Part shown: positions 23,239 to 37,424 of the stretch, in pieces
Layout: every line of letters begins with the position of its first letter
Position numbering within the stretch: the stretch's first letter is position 1
Assembly: GCA_015680905.1 (NCBI GenBank)
Contig: CM027383.1
Location: 95,740,001 to 95,804,000 of the forward strand
Direction of reading: 5' to 3'
Source of the DNA: Coptis chinensis
Lineage: Eukaryota > Streptophyta > Magnoliopsida > Ranunculales > Ranunculaceae
DNA length: 64,000 nt
Made by a program: the position numbers and the translations under genes
Notes under the pieces: model-generated
What the model saw: only the letters and a program-made list of their open reading frames with translations
What the model was told of the DNA's origin: nothing
Database searches by the model: none

Positions 23239-24892
23239 GTTGGTTAACAATTCTTATCGTTCTGTTTATTCACATGGATTTGTACATTTAATGTTTACAA
23301 CAAGTTTATGAACATGAATGGGCATCCTTAATGGCGTAGTTGCATGTACCATCTGTCATTGCCGTATGGTGATTACTTTAGGATGGAATGGGAAAGTGGG
23401 AACTGTAGTCTGAACGAATGCCAAAGTTGGAGCAATATTCTAGTATAAGTAAACACTAGTGAAATGTAGACGGAGCTCAAATCATATAAATAACAAGGAA
23501 AGTTAACTTCATGATAGCTTGAAACAACAAGAGTTAATCATATCTTATCACTTAGGCATTTTCTCTAGGTTATTTTAATGGACTTGCTCTCAGTTTTTAT
23601 CACTGAGTTGAGAATTTCACCAATCCAAATGTCAACTATTCATAGAGTTTCATGGAATCCATACACACCGTGAAGAATGTCCACTTGTACTAGCTTTAGG
23701 CAAGGACATCATTTGTGTATTTTTGTTTAGTTTTTAAAGTAGGATTTGGTGGATTTGTTTTATGAGAATTGATTCAAAGCACCTTTTGAAGAAGCTGTAA
23801 GCACCGCAATTTTGAACAATATTTTTTCCTTTTGTATTTGGACCACCATTTTGGTGAGATGGAGGGAGACAAAATCACTCTGAGGCCGGGTGATGAAGGG
23901 ACTTAGGGACTGGCAATGCGGACAAATATCCATAATGTCTTTGTTTTAGAACAGGAGGAGAAATGATTGGTAGCATTTTGTAAAATCAAAAGAACATCAG
24001 GTTTTCATTTAGTTCAAAAAATCAATATTTTATTGACCATGTATTAGATTAAGAAATTAAGAAAAGCTTTTTACCCGGTGGTTCTGATCATACCCACCCA
24101 TGAGAGAAACTATGGCTCGACCTCACTTTGCCTCGTCTAGTGCTCCCACATGCCCCGCATTACTTTTATGTTTGATGTCTATAAACACAGTACCACTAAT
24201 ATTTGATGCACTCATGGTCTCTTTTTCAAGTTAGTCACGCCAAGCAGTTTTAAAGAAACTATCATAAGCAAATGTATTGATCAAATAAATGGGGTACGCA
24301 TTGTTGGAGGATATGAAAATACAAATGTGTACACATTTCCTCATGGGGACTATATCTAGAGTGTTAGAAGATTTGTCATATACATCTAATTTTATTTCTT
24401 CCCTTGTATTCACAAGTGTTATTATATTGGTAGGGTTGATGATGAGTGGAGCCTTCCACAGTGACTCATGCCCCTGCTGTGGTATATTTTATCTCTTACT
24501 TTTTCTATGGTTCTGTCACAAATAACATGTTAATTTATTTTTGAAATAAATATCTAGAACCAGTAATTCCAATCTCAATACAGTTGAGATGTTAGAAGGA
24601 CTACTATAAATGGAGGTCTCTCCCACTACATTCACCTATTGCGTTGTTACTTCATTGGGTACGGGATTCCTTAGTTTAGTAGTTCAAACATGAGAGCCAT
24701 TAAAAATTTATTGTTATTTTTTTTTTCACTTGACTATTCTTCATTATTTGCATATGGATCTTTTGTTTACTATAGACTCATAGATTTGATTTTGATTAAG
24801 TAAATGTTTGTTGCTTTCTTGGGTTTTAATTCAGTAAAAGTGTATATATACTGCAGACTAGAGACTATCACGTGTCACGTTCTTCATATACC

Positions 24893-24926
<34 letters not shown>

Positions 24927-25450
24927 CAAGATTTATATTCTTTTGATTGGTAACTATCCTTGTTTTGATATTCAGTCCAAGTAAGTTGTCCTTCTTTTAA
25001 GAGCGTGTGGATTAAAAGCAGTTTTAAGGCCATACAGCGTTATGTGGTGACCATATATAGTTTTATTAAACCCTTGCACAATAAGCGATCTTCAACCTGC
25101 AGCCTTTAACTCAAGCTCCTCACTAGATCTGACTGTCTTTGGCTTTTACTTTCTTAACTCCTATTTTCCGGTTTGGCAACATCGCTGGCGCCATTCCTTT
25201 GGAGTGGTGGCTAGGACGTGGAGCCCCCTTGGATCCTTATTTGAAAGGCTTATTAGTAAGTTTTCTCCAAAAGGAACTAAAGCCGTGCGACTAAAAAGTC
25301 GCGCCTGATGAGTCGTGGAGACTCAGACATGTACCAAGCTAACTTATCATATTGAAATTACTCGTTGCTGGTTGTTTCTCTTTGTTAACTACTCGTTAAC
25401 TTATCATATTGAAATCCATTTGACACCATCCCAAACTAATCCAAGGAAAC
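23239..25450. other. CACTA interior without a recognised gene
   Basis: Noncoding-looking sequence. It contains a CA/TA microsatellite (24893-24927) and the paired hairpins at 25285-25325. Part of it could be intron of the captured genes. Confidence 0.4.
24893..24927. repeat. CA/TA microsatellite
   Basis: CA units followed by TA units. Confidence 0.95.
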
Positions 25451-25465
25451 AACTCATGAGACATT

Positions 25466-25539
25466 TTTTTTTTTTTTTGCTAAGGGTAATTGTATTAAAA
25501 AGAAAAATTTTGAAGTACAAAAAATTTCGTAGTACAAAG
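25466..25539 (-). mobile_element. Short retroposon insertion with 15-bp target duplication
   Basis: The 15-bp sequence AACTCATGAGACATT is present at 25451-25465 and again, identical, at 25540-25554. Between them are a T-run and about 60 bp of A-rich sequence. The T-run at the left makes this a minus-strand insertion of a 5'-truncated poly(A) retroposon (LINE or SINE tail). It sits inside the CACTA interior and so is younger than it, or was carried in with it. Confidence 0.85.
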
Positions 25540-25809
25540 AACTCATGAGACATTCTATTTTCTATATGAGATGTTATACTTTTTATGTGTCGACATCCAT
25601 TATTAATTCTCATAGTTCATCTAATTGAGGTGAGGCTATATTCTTGTAGCGATCTATCGAGATTATGTGGCAAAAGTTTTCTTACATTTGCTAATCGGAC
25701 CTAATCAAAGGAAGGCTAAACATGTATTTAGGGGTTTTACTTTTTTTTGGGCAATTAGATATTTTATTTTTAAATTAAATATCATTGTTTCTATTCCTAA
25801 TGTTTCCAG

Positions 25810-28139
<2,330 letters not shown>

Positions 28140-28500
28140 TTTTACATATGGAATAGTTTTGTAACGGTATAAAACCGTAACGAATCTTTGCAATGAGTAA
28201 CACTTACGAAGCAGCAAAACCGTTACCAAAAGAAAATTAACCGTTACAAATTTTATAAATCAGTAACACAAAAAAGCGTTACTAACTTTATAAAACCGTT
28301 ACAAAAGAGTAACACAATTGAGCAAAGAAAACCGTTAGCAAATATTTTTAGTTATGGAAAAAACCGTTACAATAAATAATTATGTAACGGTTCTAAACCG
28401 TTATGAATATTAATAACGAATTAGCAACGCCCAAACTGTGATGCAAAAAAACTGTTACAAATATTTTTAGTAACGGTTTTTGACCGTTAGGTATGTCCTA
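28140..28500. repeat. CACTA subterminal repeat array
   Basis: Multiple direct and inverted copies of AACCGTTAC / GTAACGGTT, for example AAACCGTTACAAA. They are the expected binding sites for the cognate transposase and can pair with one another. Confidence 0.85.
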
Positions 28501-28516
28501 TTTTGGTATAGTGTAG

Positions 28517-29266
28517 GGCGTGTAGTGGAGATGAGGCGTCATCGTCTTCGTCGTTAGGGACGATAGCTGAGGAGGTGGGACCTAGGTCTGTAGGAAATAT
28601 TGTTGATCTGAGGGGGAGTTTGGTTGGGTGAACTCCGATCTGACGATATACGACCTGAGTGGAGAGAGAAATGTATTTGGCTTGGATTACGTTCCTCGAG
28701 ATGGGGTGTTGTGGTTTGTTATGGCCAATTGAAGGCTGGGATGAGGTTACCGTTCTCAAGTCTTACTGTGGAGGTTTTGAACTTTTGTGGGAAAACCCCT
28801 TGACAGTTCGTGGGGAATAGTTTGAGAGTTTTTCATATGTTGGATTTGTTGAATGATAGGGGCTATAACATCATCTATTTATCGAATGTGCTTGAGTATT
28901 TTTCGGTGAAGAGGTCGTCTGTTATGAATTTTAGTTTGTAGGTGTTAAGGGATAAATTTGTTATGATTGTGGGTGTGAGTAAGGAGGATTGGGGCGTAGG
29001 CCCTTACTGGTTGTGGGTAATTATTGTCCTTCTCATTGGGAGTTGACGAATTGTACTATAAAATGGGATGGTAGGTCGTTATGTTATAGGTCGTAGTGTA
29101 TGTAGGGTAGTTGATATTTAGAACGTTCTGACATTTTTATTTTGTTTTGCAGAGGTTGCTATTTGTGGGCGTACGAACACCGGAGCTATAGAAGAGTTTG
29201 CTTGTTTGAGTTGGGAGGAGAAACGATCTGTCTTAGGAGAGGTTGCGCATTACTTCAAGAAACGCA
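28517..29266 (+). pseudogene. Antisense extra ORF of the Tat element, second segment
   Basis: This continues the frame interrupted by the CACTA insertion, then decays with several stops and shifts. Recognisable wording includes REMYLAWITFLEMGCC and FACLSWEEKRSVLGEVAHYF (29190-29258). The style resembles the gag-like proteins annotated in plants as putative gypsy-type transposon proteins, but I cannot prove a family. The segment ends where the 8.2 kb block was inserted (29266/29267). Confidence 0.5.
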
Positions 29267-29762
29267 TATAACACCCGGCTATTTCTATTTATTATTTTTA
29301 TAATATATGATTAATATTAATAATAAGAATAAATAAAATAAAATAAATAGGATAAAGATTAGTGGAGAGAGAGGAAACGTGGGAAAAAAGGATAAACCCT
29401 CTTCCCTGTTTTCGGGGATTTTGAAAAAAATAAACACAGAGAGGAGTTCACACGGAAAGTTTTATACAGAGAAGAAAGAAGAAGAAATGGGGATTTGTGC
29501 ACTTCTTATCTAGCTTTGGATCGGATTTTTGGCGTTCTGTTCTATATTTTTTCTGCAGGATACGAGAGGTGAGTAGATACTGTTATCTTTCACTGAAATT
29601 ATCGACATTCACATTACTACGTATGTTAGAACTATGTATGTTAGTCTATTTAAAATTTGCTTATTCTGTCCAAACATAAGTTTCTGTGTAAGTTACGATT
29701 TCTGTCGAAACCATGAGGTTCTGTTTTTATTCACGAGTAACAGTTGAAACAAACATTTATTT

Positions 29763-29786
29763 GGGGGGGGGGGAGGGGGGGGGGGG
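29763..29786 (+). repeat. Poly-G tract
   Basis: Eleven G, one A, then twelve G in otherwise AT-rich DNA. It could form a G-quadruplex and is prone to length errors in sequencing. Confidence 0.9.
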
Positions 29787-31422
29787 TTTAAATGTTTGAA
29801 TGGGTTGATTTTTATTTGATTGATCGTATTGGGTTGTGTTGTGTGAACTGTCGATTTGAATTCTTTGAAACTGCTGGTTTGTTTAGGATGTGAAATCTGA
29901 TCGGTTGGTTATTGGTTGGATGTGATACGTGGGTTAATATTTAGGGGGTGTTATTGAAGCTCCGAAGGTGTGTCAATGGCATCGATGGAGAGTTTTGGGG
30001 AAAATCTATTTGGTTGTTTTTGGTTTAATTAAAGTTGTAGAGTTTTTTATTTGGATTAAAATCGATGGATTTATGGTGGTTAGAGTTTGGTGTTTGATTG
30101 TGGCTGATCGGTGAAAGCTTTGGGCAGGACAGTAATGGAGTCGAACTCAGTTTTGGGATGTGAGGGGAATCGAGTTTTGGTTATGTCTAGGGGTTCAAAA
30201 TCGAACTATTTTGGTGGTGGTGAGTGGGAGTTGTGGTGGCTAATTCGGTGGCGGTGTGAGATGTTGAGGAAGAAGAAGGAGACTACGATCTAGTGCTCCA
30301 GGGCTTCTATTTCTTTTAGTTGGGCTTGGGCCAAAATAGAACTGGTGGGCTTGAGTTTGTTTTTAAGTTATAAGACTTTTAGTCTTAAGTTTTGTTTGAG
30401 TTGGGCTTGGGCCGAAATATAAACATGTGGGCTTAAGTTTTGTTTAAGATGGGCTTTGGGTGAGAGTTTGTTTTTGGGCCGAATCTGTGCCTGGTTTGGA
30501 ATCAAGTTTTCACATAGTTGATTCAAACTCTTGCCAAAACATGAAAAAGTGGTTTTTCTTAGTCTTCTTTCCAACGCAATTGGCCTCGTCGCATTCCGAG
30601 GTCTGTGGAGGTAGATATGGTGTCTGGAAGTTTGGTTGAGAGAAAGCAGTGCATCAGAAATCAGTTTCTGCGCACTGTTTTAAGTCCAATTTTAATTTAG
30701 TTAGAGTTTGAACTATATTTTTATGAAAACATAAAAAAGTAAGATTTGGAAGTCTGATTTCTATTCCCATTGCCCTCATTGGATTCCGAGGTTGTGGAAT
30801 TAATTATGGTGTCTGGAAGTTTGACTGGCATAAAATAGTGCGTTAGAAATCAGTTTATGCATATTGTGTTTGAGCTTAATTAGTTTTCGATTATTTAGAA
30901 TGAGATTGAGTATTTTTGTAAAACATAAGAAAGTAAGTTCTGTGTGTTAGATTTTCAACGCAAAAAGCCTCGATGCATTTGGACACATGTAGAAAGCGTT
31001 GTGTCATTAAGAAAATAATCCGTCATAAATCTAGTTTGCTAAAAATTAGTATTTTTACCAAGTTTGAACTATTTTTACTCCGAGATAGAATGACATTGGG
31101 ACTTCGAGTTCTACATGAAAAAGTAAATATATCTATTATAGTTTTCAAATAATCAGGTGATGTATCATTTGGATGGCTATAGGAAACGTTATTGTTTTGG
31201 CAAGTTACCTAGATAACCTACCATGTTTTCTTTTTAGGGGAGCTCTAGTTAACTTTTCTTATTGTAATGAAATAAATGATTTTACTTAGACATATGAGTG
31301 TCTTGAATCTTGATTGCTTAATTTTACATTTGTATTATATTCCAAGTACAATTGTTGCATATACACTAAATGTTAGTATAGATTTATGTTATATCACGTG
31401 ATATGTTACATTAAAGTTTGTG

Positions 31423-31426
<4 letters not shown>

Positions 31427-31507
<81 letters not shown>
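31427..31507. repeat. AT microsatellite, about 40 units
   Basis: An uninterrupted AT run of about 80 bp. Confidence 0.95.
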
Positions 31508-31510
<3 letters not shown>

Positions 31511-32157
31511 GAGGAATGAAAGGGAAATAAAGTATGCAACCTTAAAGCATGAATTCGTATTGTTCTTTGACTTTAACTATGTGGCTGACAGGAACGAACT
31601 ACGAATGTTTGATTCCAATCTTGAAAGATTTAGATACGTAGGCAGCTTTGAACAAAATTGCAGCCACTATATTATATATTAGTTATTAGTTATTAGTTAT
31701 TATGATAACTATATGTGTACAATGTTAGTACTTAATTGTGTACGTGATTGTGGTTGTTTAAAATGTATTCACGAGACATTTAACTAATGCGTTATTCCTG
31801 ATTGAACATTTTGATATCAATGATTTATATAATTGATAATTAGCTAGGTGAGTTGATTAGTTATTGTGTTTGAAATATTTAGTAATGATTCTATTGTTTG
31901 AGATGATATTTGTTTTGTAATGAAAATATTATAATAAATGAGAACTCTTGAGTGTTAAAATCCAGTGTAAAAGTGTTCGGTGAAAATTTAATATGTCGCC
32001 CACATCTTTAGATCTCTCCACGCCTCTTTAATGAAAAGAAATAAAAGGAAATATTTATAACTAATGATGTTATGTGAAAAGCCGCCTTAGAGAGAAACTA
32101 CGACATTCGCCTTACGGTCGGGTGTATTCTTTGAGTGTACGAGAATGTAGGTCTGAA

Positions 32158-32294
32158 TTCCTTGAATGTGGCAAAAATGACCTAAAGTATTCATTGAATG
32201 TGCCATGAATGACCTGTTAGTGTTATAATGGGTATTCCTTAAATGTGGCGAGAATGACTTAAGGTATTCATTGAATGTGCCATTAATGACCTGA
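32158..32294. repeat. Two tandem copies of a 77-bp unit
   Basis: The unit starts TTCCTTGAATGTGGC and ends ATGAATGACCTG. It recurs at 32235 with a few substitutions. Confidence 0.85.
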
Positions 32295-32336
32295 TATTTT
32301 GTTATGCCCAAAAGAGGCTTTGTGTATGTGCATGGA

Positions 32337-35300
32337 TGTGACACCCGAAACCCAACACACATCCCGAGGACGTGGAATGAATCTCGAGGCGGTCGCTATC
32401 CCGATTCTACCGAAATTTCGGCAGAGTTTTCTTTGTTTAATCGACATTCGTAAACCCTAAAACCTGTCATAAACCTGTCATAACCAGGAAATCCTAAACT
32501 ATAACCTTCCAACAACCATATATATACAAACCAACATTCTAAACAACATTATATACATCCACCTACTGTTTAAGTGTAACTGCTACTCAAATACATCAAG
32601 TATTACATCAAAATGAGCGAAGCTCTCTCTATATATACAACCAAAATGACTAGACTATCTCTATACAACCCAAAATACTTAACTTGACTCTGTCCTCATC
32701 AAGCATAAGGGAATCCTCCCAAATCCCCATAACCATCATCGCTAGGGTTAGGAAAAGCCTCCTCCTTGAATCGCTCGTCTGAAATGTTAAGTAGGATGAG
32801 CAACAACTATGCCCAAGAGAAACGCATTACATAACCAATAAATAGTCTACTTATAGAAAACATTTAAAACATCGGGGTTTCTATATTAGTATTCAAATAT
32901 TGTGACTATGTATATATACATCACTAACTAGCGTAAATCATCTCGACATGCTTCATTGATATACAAAATAGAGTTTTTCACAATCATCATAACAACTATT
33001 GTGGGCGTGATCCTATTAGAATGGTGAGGGTACGACCGGGTACTTAGCCCGATCCGCAGGCAAATCTCGGTTCAATACTTTCCAGTGTGAACCATGCACC
33101 GTTGTTTTCCTGATTTTACCGGCAGGGAGCTGAAATGTCGTTGTTGTGTTCGTACACACAAAATCCCCAAAGCTTTTAGGGCTCAGGTGGGCCATGTGAC
33201 CACGACCCCCATATGGGCTGTCACCTAACTTACGGTGGTCAACCGTTCGACGAATCGGAGGCGCCAGGGATCGACACACATCCGGGGAGTGGACTAACTC
33301 TCACTCCTCGCGTCTAAACCTCATCGAGGTAACATGTAACTCCACACAAGCTAATCACCATACAACGTGACACGTACAAACATGGTTATCTAGAAAAATT
33401 GAAAAGGAATTCCCGGACTACATCCAGTGATGCATCCCTTTAAAGGTGGCCCACCACCTCGAAAGGTGTACACCACCGTTGGAATCCTAGAGCGAACTGC
33501 CGTCTCCGGAAATACGACAACAGTTCCTTTTTTATAGGAATTCACAATTCATTTTCTAAATCCCCTCGTGATAAGCATAGTAATATATATATACTCGTAT
33601 TACCGGTTATTTCCAAATACTATAGATACATATTTAGTTTTTCTTTTAAAACTGTTGGTCCTGTATGTGTGAGTTCCTGGATTTCCCCATCGATCACATA
33701 CAACCTATGACTCCCAAACGGGCCAATCATAGTAAATGACAACCGATGATTCCCAAACGGCGAATCATCGTAAATAACAACGAAACTCTATCCCGGGGAC
33801 AATCCAGAACCTCACCCATATTTACAAACAACCGGGTAATCCTTACCCGCATTACAAAATCACTCTCTCTGTCTCATTACAGAGACAAGAGACGAGAACC
33901 CTTCCCAAAACCAGTTTTTCTCTTTTAACAAAGAAAACAAATCTCCGCTACCCCGATTTTACCAAAAACCCATTTCACACGAAAACTATCTATATATATA
34001 GTTTATAGCGAGGAAATACAGTGCAAAACATGAATATCATATATACATGCATGGTTGATATGCAACTATCTATTTCCTATTTAAACAATTCAAATCATGC
34101 ATGAAAATAAGCAGACCATATATTGGTATGTAGGTTCCTACCTTAGCAAGCTCCGTTCTCCTCAAGCCCACTTAACCGAATCCACTCGAGATCACTCCTA
34201 TAACACCAGATGTATACGTCGGTCGTTAGAGTTTATCAAACTAACAAGGAAATTCTTATCTACGAAAGTCGAGAAGAATCTCGACGTTAATAATTTGGTT
34301 TCGGTTAAATTTTCATCTAACTACCGTTAACAGAGCTACAGGCCATTTCTGGCACTGATACTCTGACAGTCTCCGCGGCCTTTATGTCAATACTACTCCT
34401 ATCAATTCTACTAACGATTAAGATTTTTCCCAACTCCAACTACAAACAAATTCCACTCTTCAATTCACCTTAAATCTAGAAATAATTACGAGGTATTCCT
34501 TATCAATCGTTCATCAATCGACCTAATCCTAAACAAGTATATAACTAACATAAACTTCTCTAAAATAGAGTGAATATTTATAATTCTTACCGAGTCAGTA
34601 AGAACAGCTCCTTAGCTAGCTGCTCCACCGATATCGCTCAACTCAATCTTCTCCAAACAAGCTACTGCCGACATTCAACAACCAATTTCAATTATTATTA
34701 TTTTTTTCAATACATCACAATCCCATCCAAATTTCAACACTCCAACCATAATAACTTCATTAATGAATGGGTGCGAATTTACTCTAATACATATAACCTT
34801 AGAATCATTGCTTTTAAAATTCCCAGACCTATAAAACAAAGTATAGAACTAAAGAATATCAAAATCTCTTACCAAATCAGTAAGAATTCTTCATTTAGCT
34901 TTCTTCTCGGCTGATTTCGTTAAGCCATCACCTCTCCAAATAGCTACTGTCGAATTATACAATCACCCCATTCAAATATCTTCAGTAACACATCAAATCC
35001 ATTGAAATGAGTTTAAAACTATTTGTTTGAAACAAAATTACTCACCTTTCGCGGAAAACACGACTCAATTCAAATAAATTTTTGAATCTCCACACTCGCG
35101 TTTACTGTTGTTAAGGATTGGGTGTTTGAATTGAGGTTTTTAATCACTGAAATTGGATGAATTTGGGTTTCTCTCTCCTAGGGTTTAAGAGATTGGGCGA
35201 AATTGGAGAGAAATTTGGTTTCGCGATTTTGGTTTGGCCGATTTTTTTTTTTTTTTTGTTTCGTGCGTTTTTGGTTTAGTGCGATACGGGGTGTTTTTTT

Positions 35301-35732
35301 TTTCTTGTTTCGCGATTTCGTTCTATTTGGGCCAATATATTTAGGCCCAAGCCCAATATATTCCAATTAAGCTTAAGGTCCTAATACTCCTAACCACTAA
35401 CTCATTTGACGTCGCGTCGTAATTATTTTTCCGGCCCATCCCGCTAAATTTAATCTTCTATATTCTATCTTACCGCAAGCTATAACAATAACCCACTCAT
35501 GCGTGTAAGCTGTTAACTCGTGCCAGCTTCGAACGCAGAAAACCGCTAACCGACATTTTTGGTCAAATTTTCGTATAAGATTTGCTTATCTAACGGGGCT
35601 TAGGAGTCGGAGTTAAGTTTCCTTAAGTTACGTACATTTGAAATATAAACCCGACGACCAATTTACATAAACGACCCTAGATTTAATATGAAATTTACAA
35701 AAATACCCTTAATAATAATTCAGGACTTTACA
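32337..35732. mobile_element. Nested solo-LTR-like block, 3.4 kb, TSD ATGGA
   Basis: It begins TGTGACACCCGAAACC and ends CAGGACTTTACA, in the TG...CA form. ATGGA flanks both ends (32332-32336 and 35733-35737). Near the left end is CCGAAATTTCGGCAGAG, wording common in long plant gypsy LTRs. No gag or pol is visible. Inside is a diverged duplication: the stretch around 34585-34690 (CTTACCGAGTCAGTAAGAA, then CTCCAAACAAGCTACTG) recurs around 34868-34955 (CTTACCAAATCAGTAAGAA, then CTCCAAATAGCTACTG). It is the innermost layer of the left part of the nest. Confidence 0.75.
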
Positions 35733-35970
35733 ATGGAAAGCCTAGAGATGGATGTGACTCACAAGTTACGAGTTTACAAGATGAAAATATGTTTCTTGGA
35801 GGAGATATCCCCGCTTGGGACATATGTCTTATAGTGGTACTCGGTGTGAGTGAGGCACACGGATATGTGTGATTTGGCAAATGTGTAAAGTCAAATCGTG
35901 GAGTAGGAACTAAAGGTTGGGATGTGTCTTTTAATAAATGAGTCAACGAGATAATTAATAAGCAAAGTAA

Positions 35971-36510
35971 AATATTAATTTTACATGTGATGGAGTTATT
36001 GCATATGAATATTTATATATTATGATGCATATGATTTCTTATGAGAAATGTTTATGTGGTTTGTGTGAGTTGATACTCACAAGGGATGAATGTACTCCCT
36101 GGTTGTGACTTTTTCCTCGTTCTCATAAGTAAACGAGTGATATTAAAATAAAATATTGATTTTACGTATGACTGAGTTATTACATATGAATATTTATGTA
36201 TTATGATGTACATGATTTCTTATGAGAAATATATACGTGGTTTGTGTGAGTTGATACTCACAAGGGATGAATGTACTCCTTGGTTGTGGTATTTTCCTCG
36301 TTCTCATAAGTAGACAAGTGGTTTTTAAGAAAAATATTGGCTTTAAGTATGAGTGCGTTGTTGGATATGATTGGTGATATATTATGATATGATACATATA
36401 ATTTCTTATGAAAGAATGTGAATATGGTTAGTGTGATATGAATGTTAGTTAATACTGGTGAGATATTATGATATGATGGATATGGTGATGTGATATGAAT
36501 GTTAGTTAAT
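35971..36510. repeat. Three tandem copies of a 181-bp unit
   Basis: Copies begin at 35971, 36152 and 36333 (AATATTNATTTTA-like), each 181 bp apart. They share TTCTTATGAGAAAT, GTTGATACTCACAAGGGATG and TCCTCGTTCTCATAAGTA. The third copy degenerates into shorter repeats of ATGAATGTTAGTTAATA up to about 36580. Confidence 0.85.
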
Positions 36511-37424
36511 ATTGGTGATATATTATGATATAATAAATATAGTGGTGTGACATGAATGTTAATATTGGCGATATATTATGCCAGATTATATATACCCATG
36601 ATGGTTGCAGTGAGAATAAAATAGATGTATACTATAAATGGTTACGTTTGGAAAATCTAACTTTTTTTTGCAGGAGGGTAGAACTTATTAACTTTTATGC
36701 AGAGACGTTGTCCTACCCTAAGACGGCGTGCTAGCTTAAAGGTAAAGTGTATCAAACTCATATTTAAATAAGTTATCATATGTGTATGTAATAAGTGAAA
36801 TGTAAGTAGTAATTATATTGTGAGTTATTTTGGAAAGTGAGAATGATGAATACTGTTATATGAGATTTCTTGAAAATGTATATTTTGGGGTTAAAATCTT
36901 ACTTGGGAAGAAACTGCACGCCATTTTGAGAATACGGAACTAAATTGTCTTCCAAGTTGAAATGATTGTAATAACATATTTCTTGGTTTGAAAGATTGAA
37001 CATATTGCTATATTATTTTATATTTTTAGTTTTACTCATACCAGCAAATTCAGTTTGTTAACCCATGTTTGATTTGTTTTGCAACGTGGGTGTGTTCTTG
37101 GAAACATAGATGGTGGAGTGTAGTGGATGAGGACACGTGATTTGGATTGCTCTTGGAGTTTTCTGGTTTAAGTTTTTATGAAGTGTACGGTTTTGTTTTG
37201 AGACAAATATAATAGAGCTGGTTAGTTTCTTTGTAGTTTAATAATATGATTGAAGGTCCGTTTTGGTTTTAAATTTGATCTCAGATTTTAATATCGTGAT
37301 TTATAATATGTTATTAGGGTCATTTCATCCTGAGTTTTCAGATGATTGAATAAGGCGACAATTGAGATAATTATATCTTGGATAATTCCCTATTTTAAAT
37401 TTTCTAGAAATTTGGGGTGTGACA

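Larger units (their letters stand above)
29267..37424. mobile_element. Large LTR-like block, probable solo LTR, TSD AACGCA
   Basis: The left end reads TATAACACCCGG and the right end GGGGTGTGACA, imperfect inverted termini of the TGTNACACCC form. AACGCA occurs immediately outside both ends (29261-29266 and 37425-37430). Without its own nested insertion the block is about 4.76 kb. I see no gag or pol in it and no internal pair of long direct repeats, so a solo LTR of a family with very long LTRs is the simplest reading. It contains a gypsy-LTR-like word GATACGTAGGCAGC at about 31633, tandem repeats, a long AT microsatellite and a G-rich run. Confidence 0.65.

Noticed and set aside
25285..25325. 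Functional hammerhead ribozyme
   Set aside because: The essential GAAA after stem II reads TCAG and no proper cleavage triplet precedes stem I. It is kept only as a low-interest structural observation.
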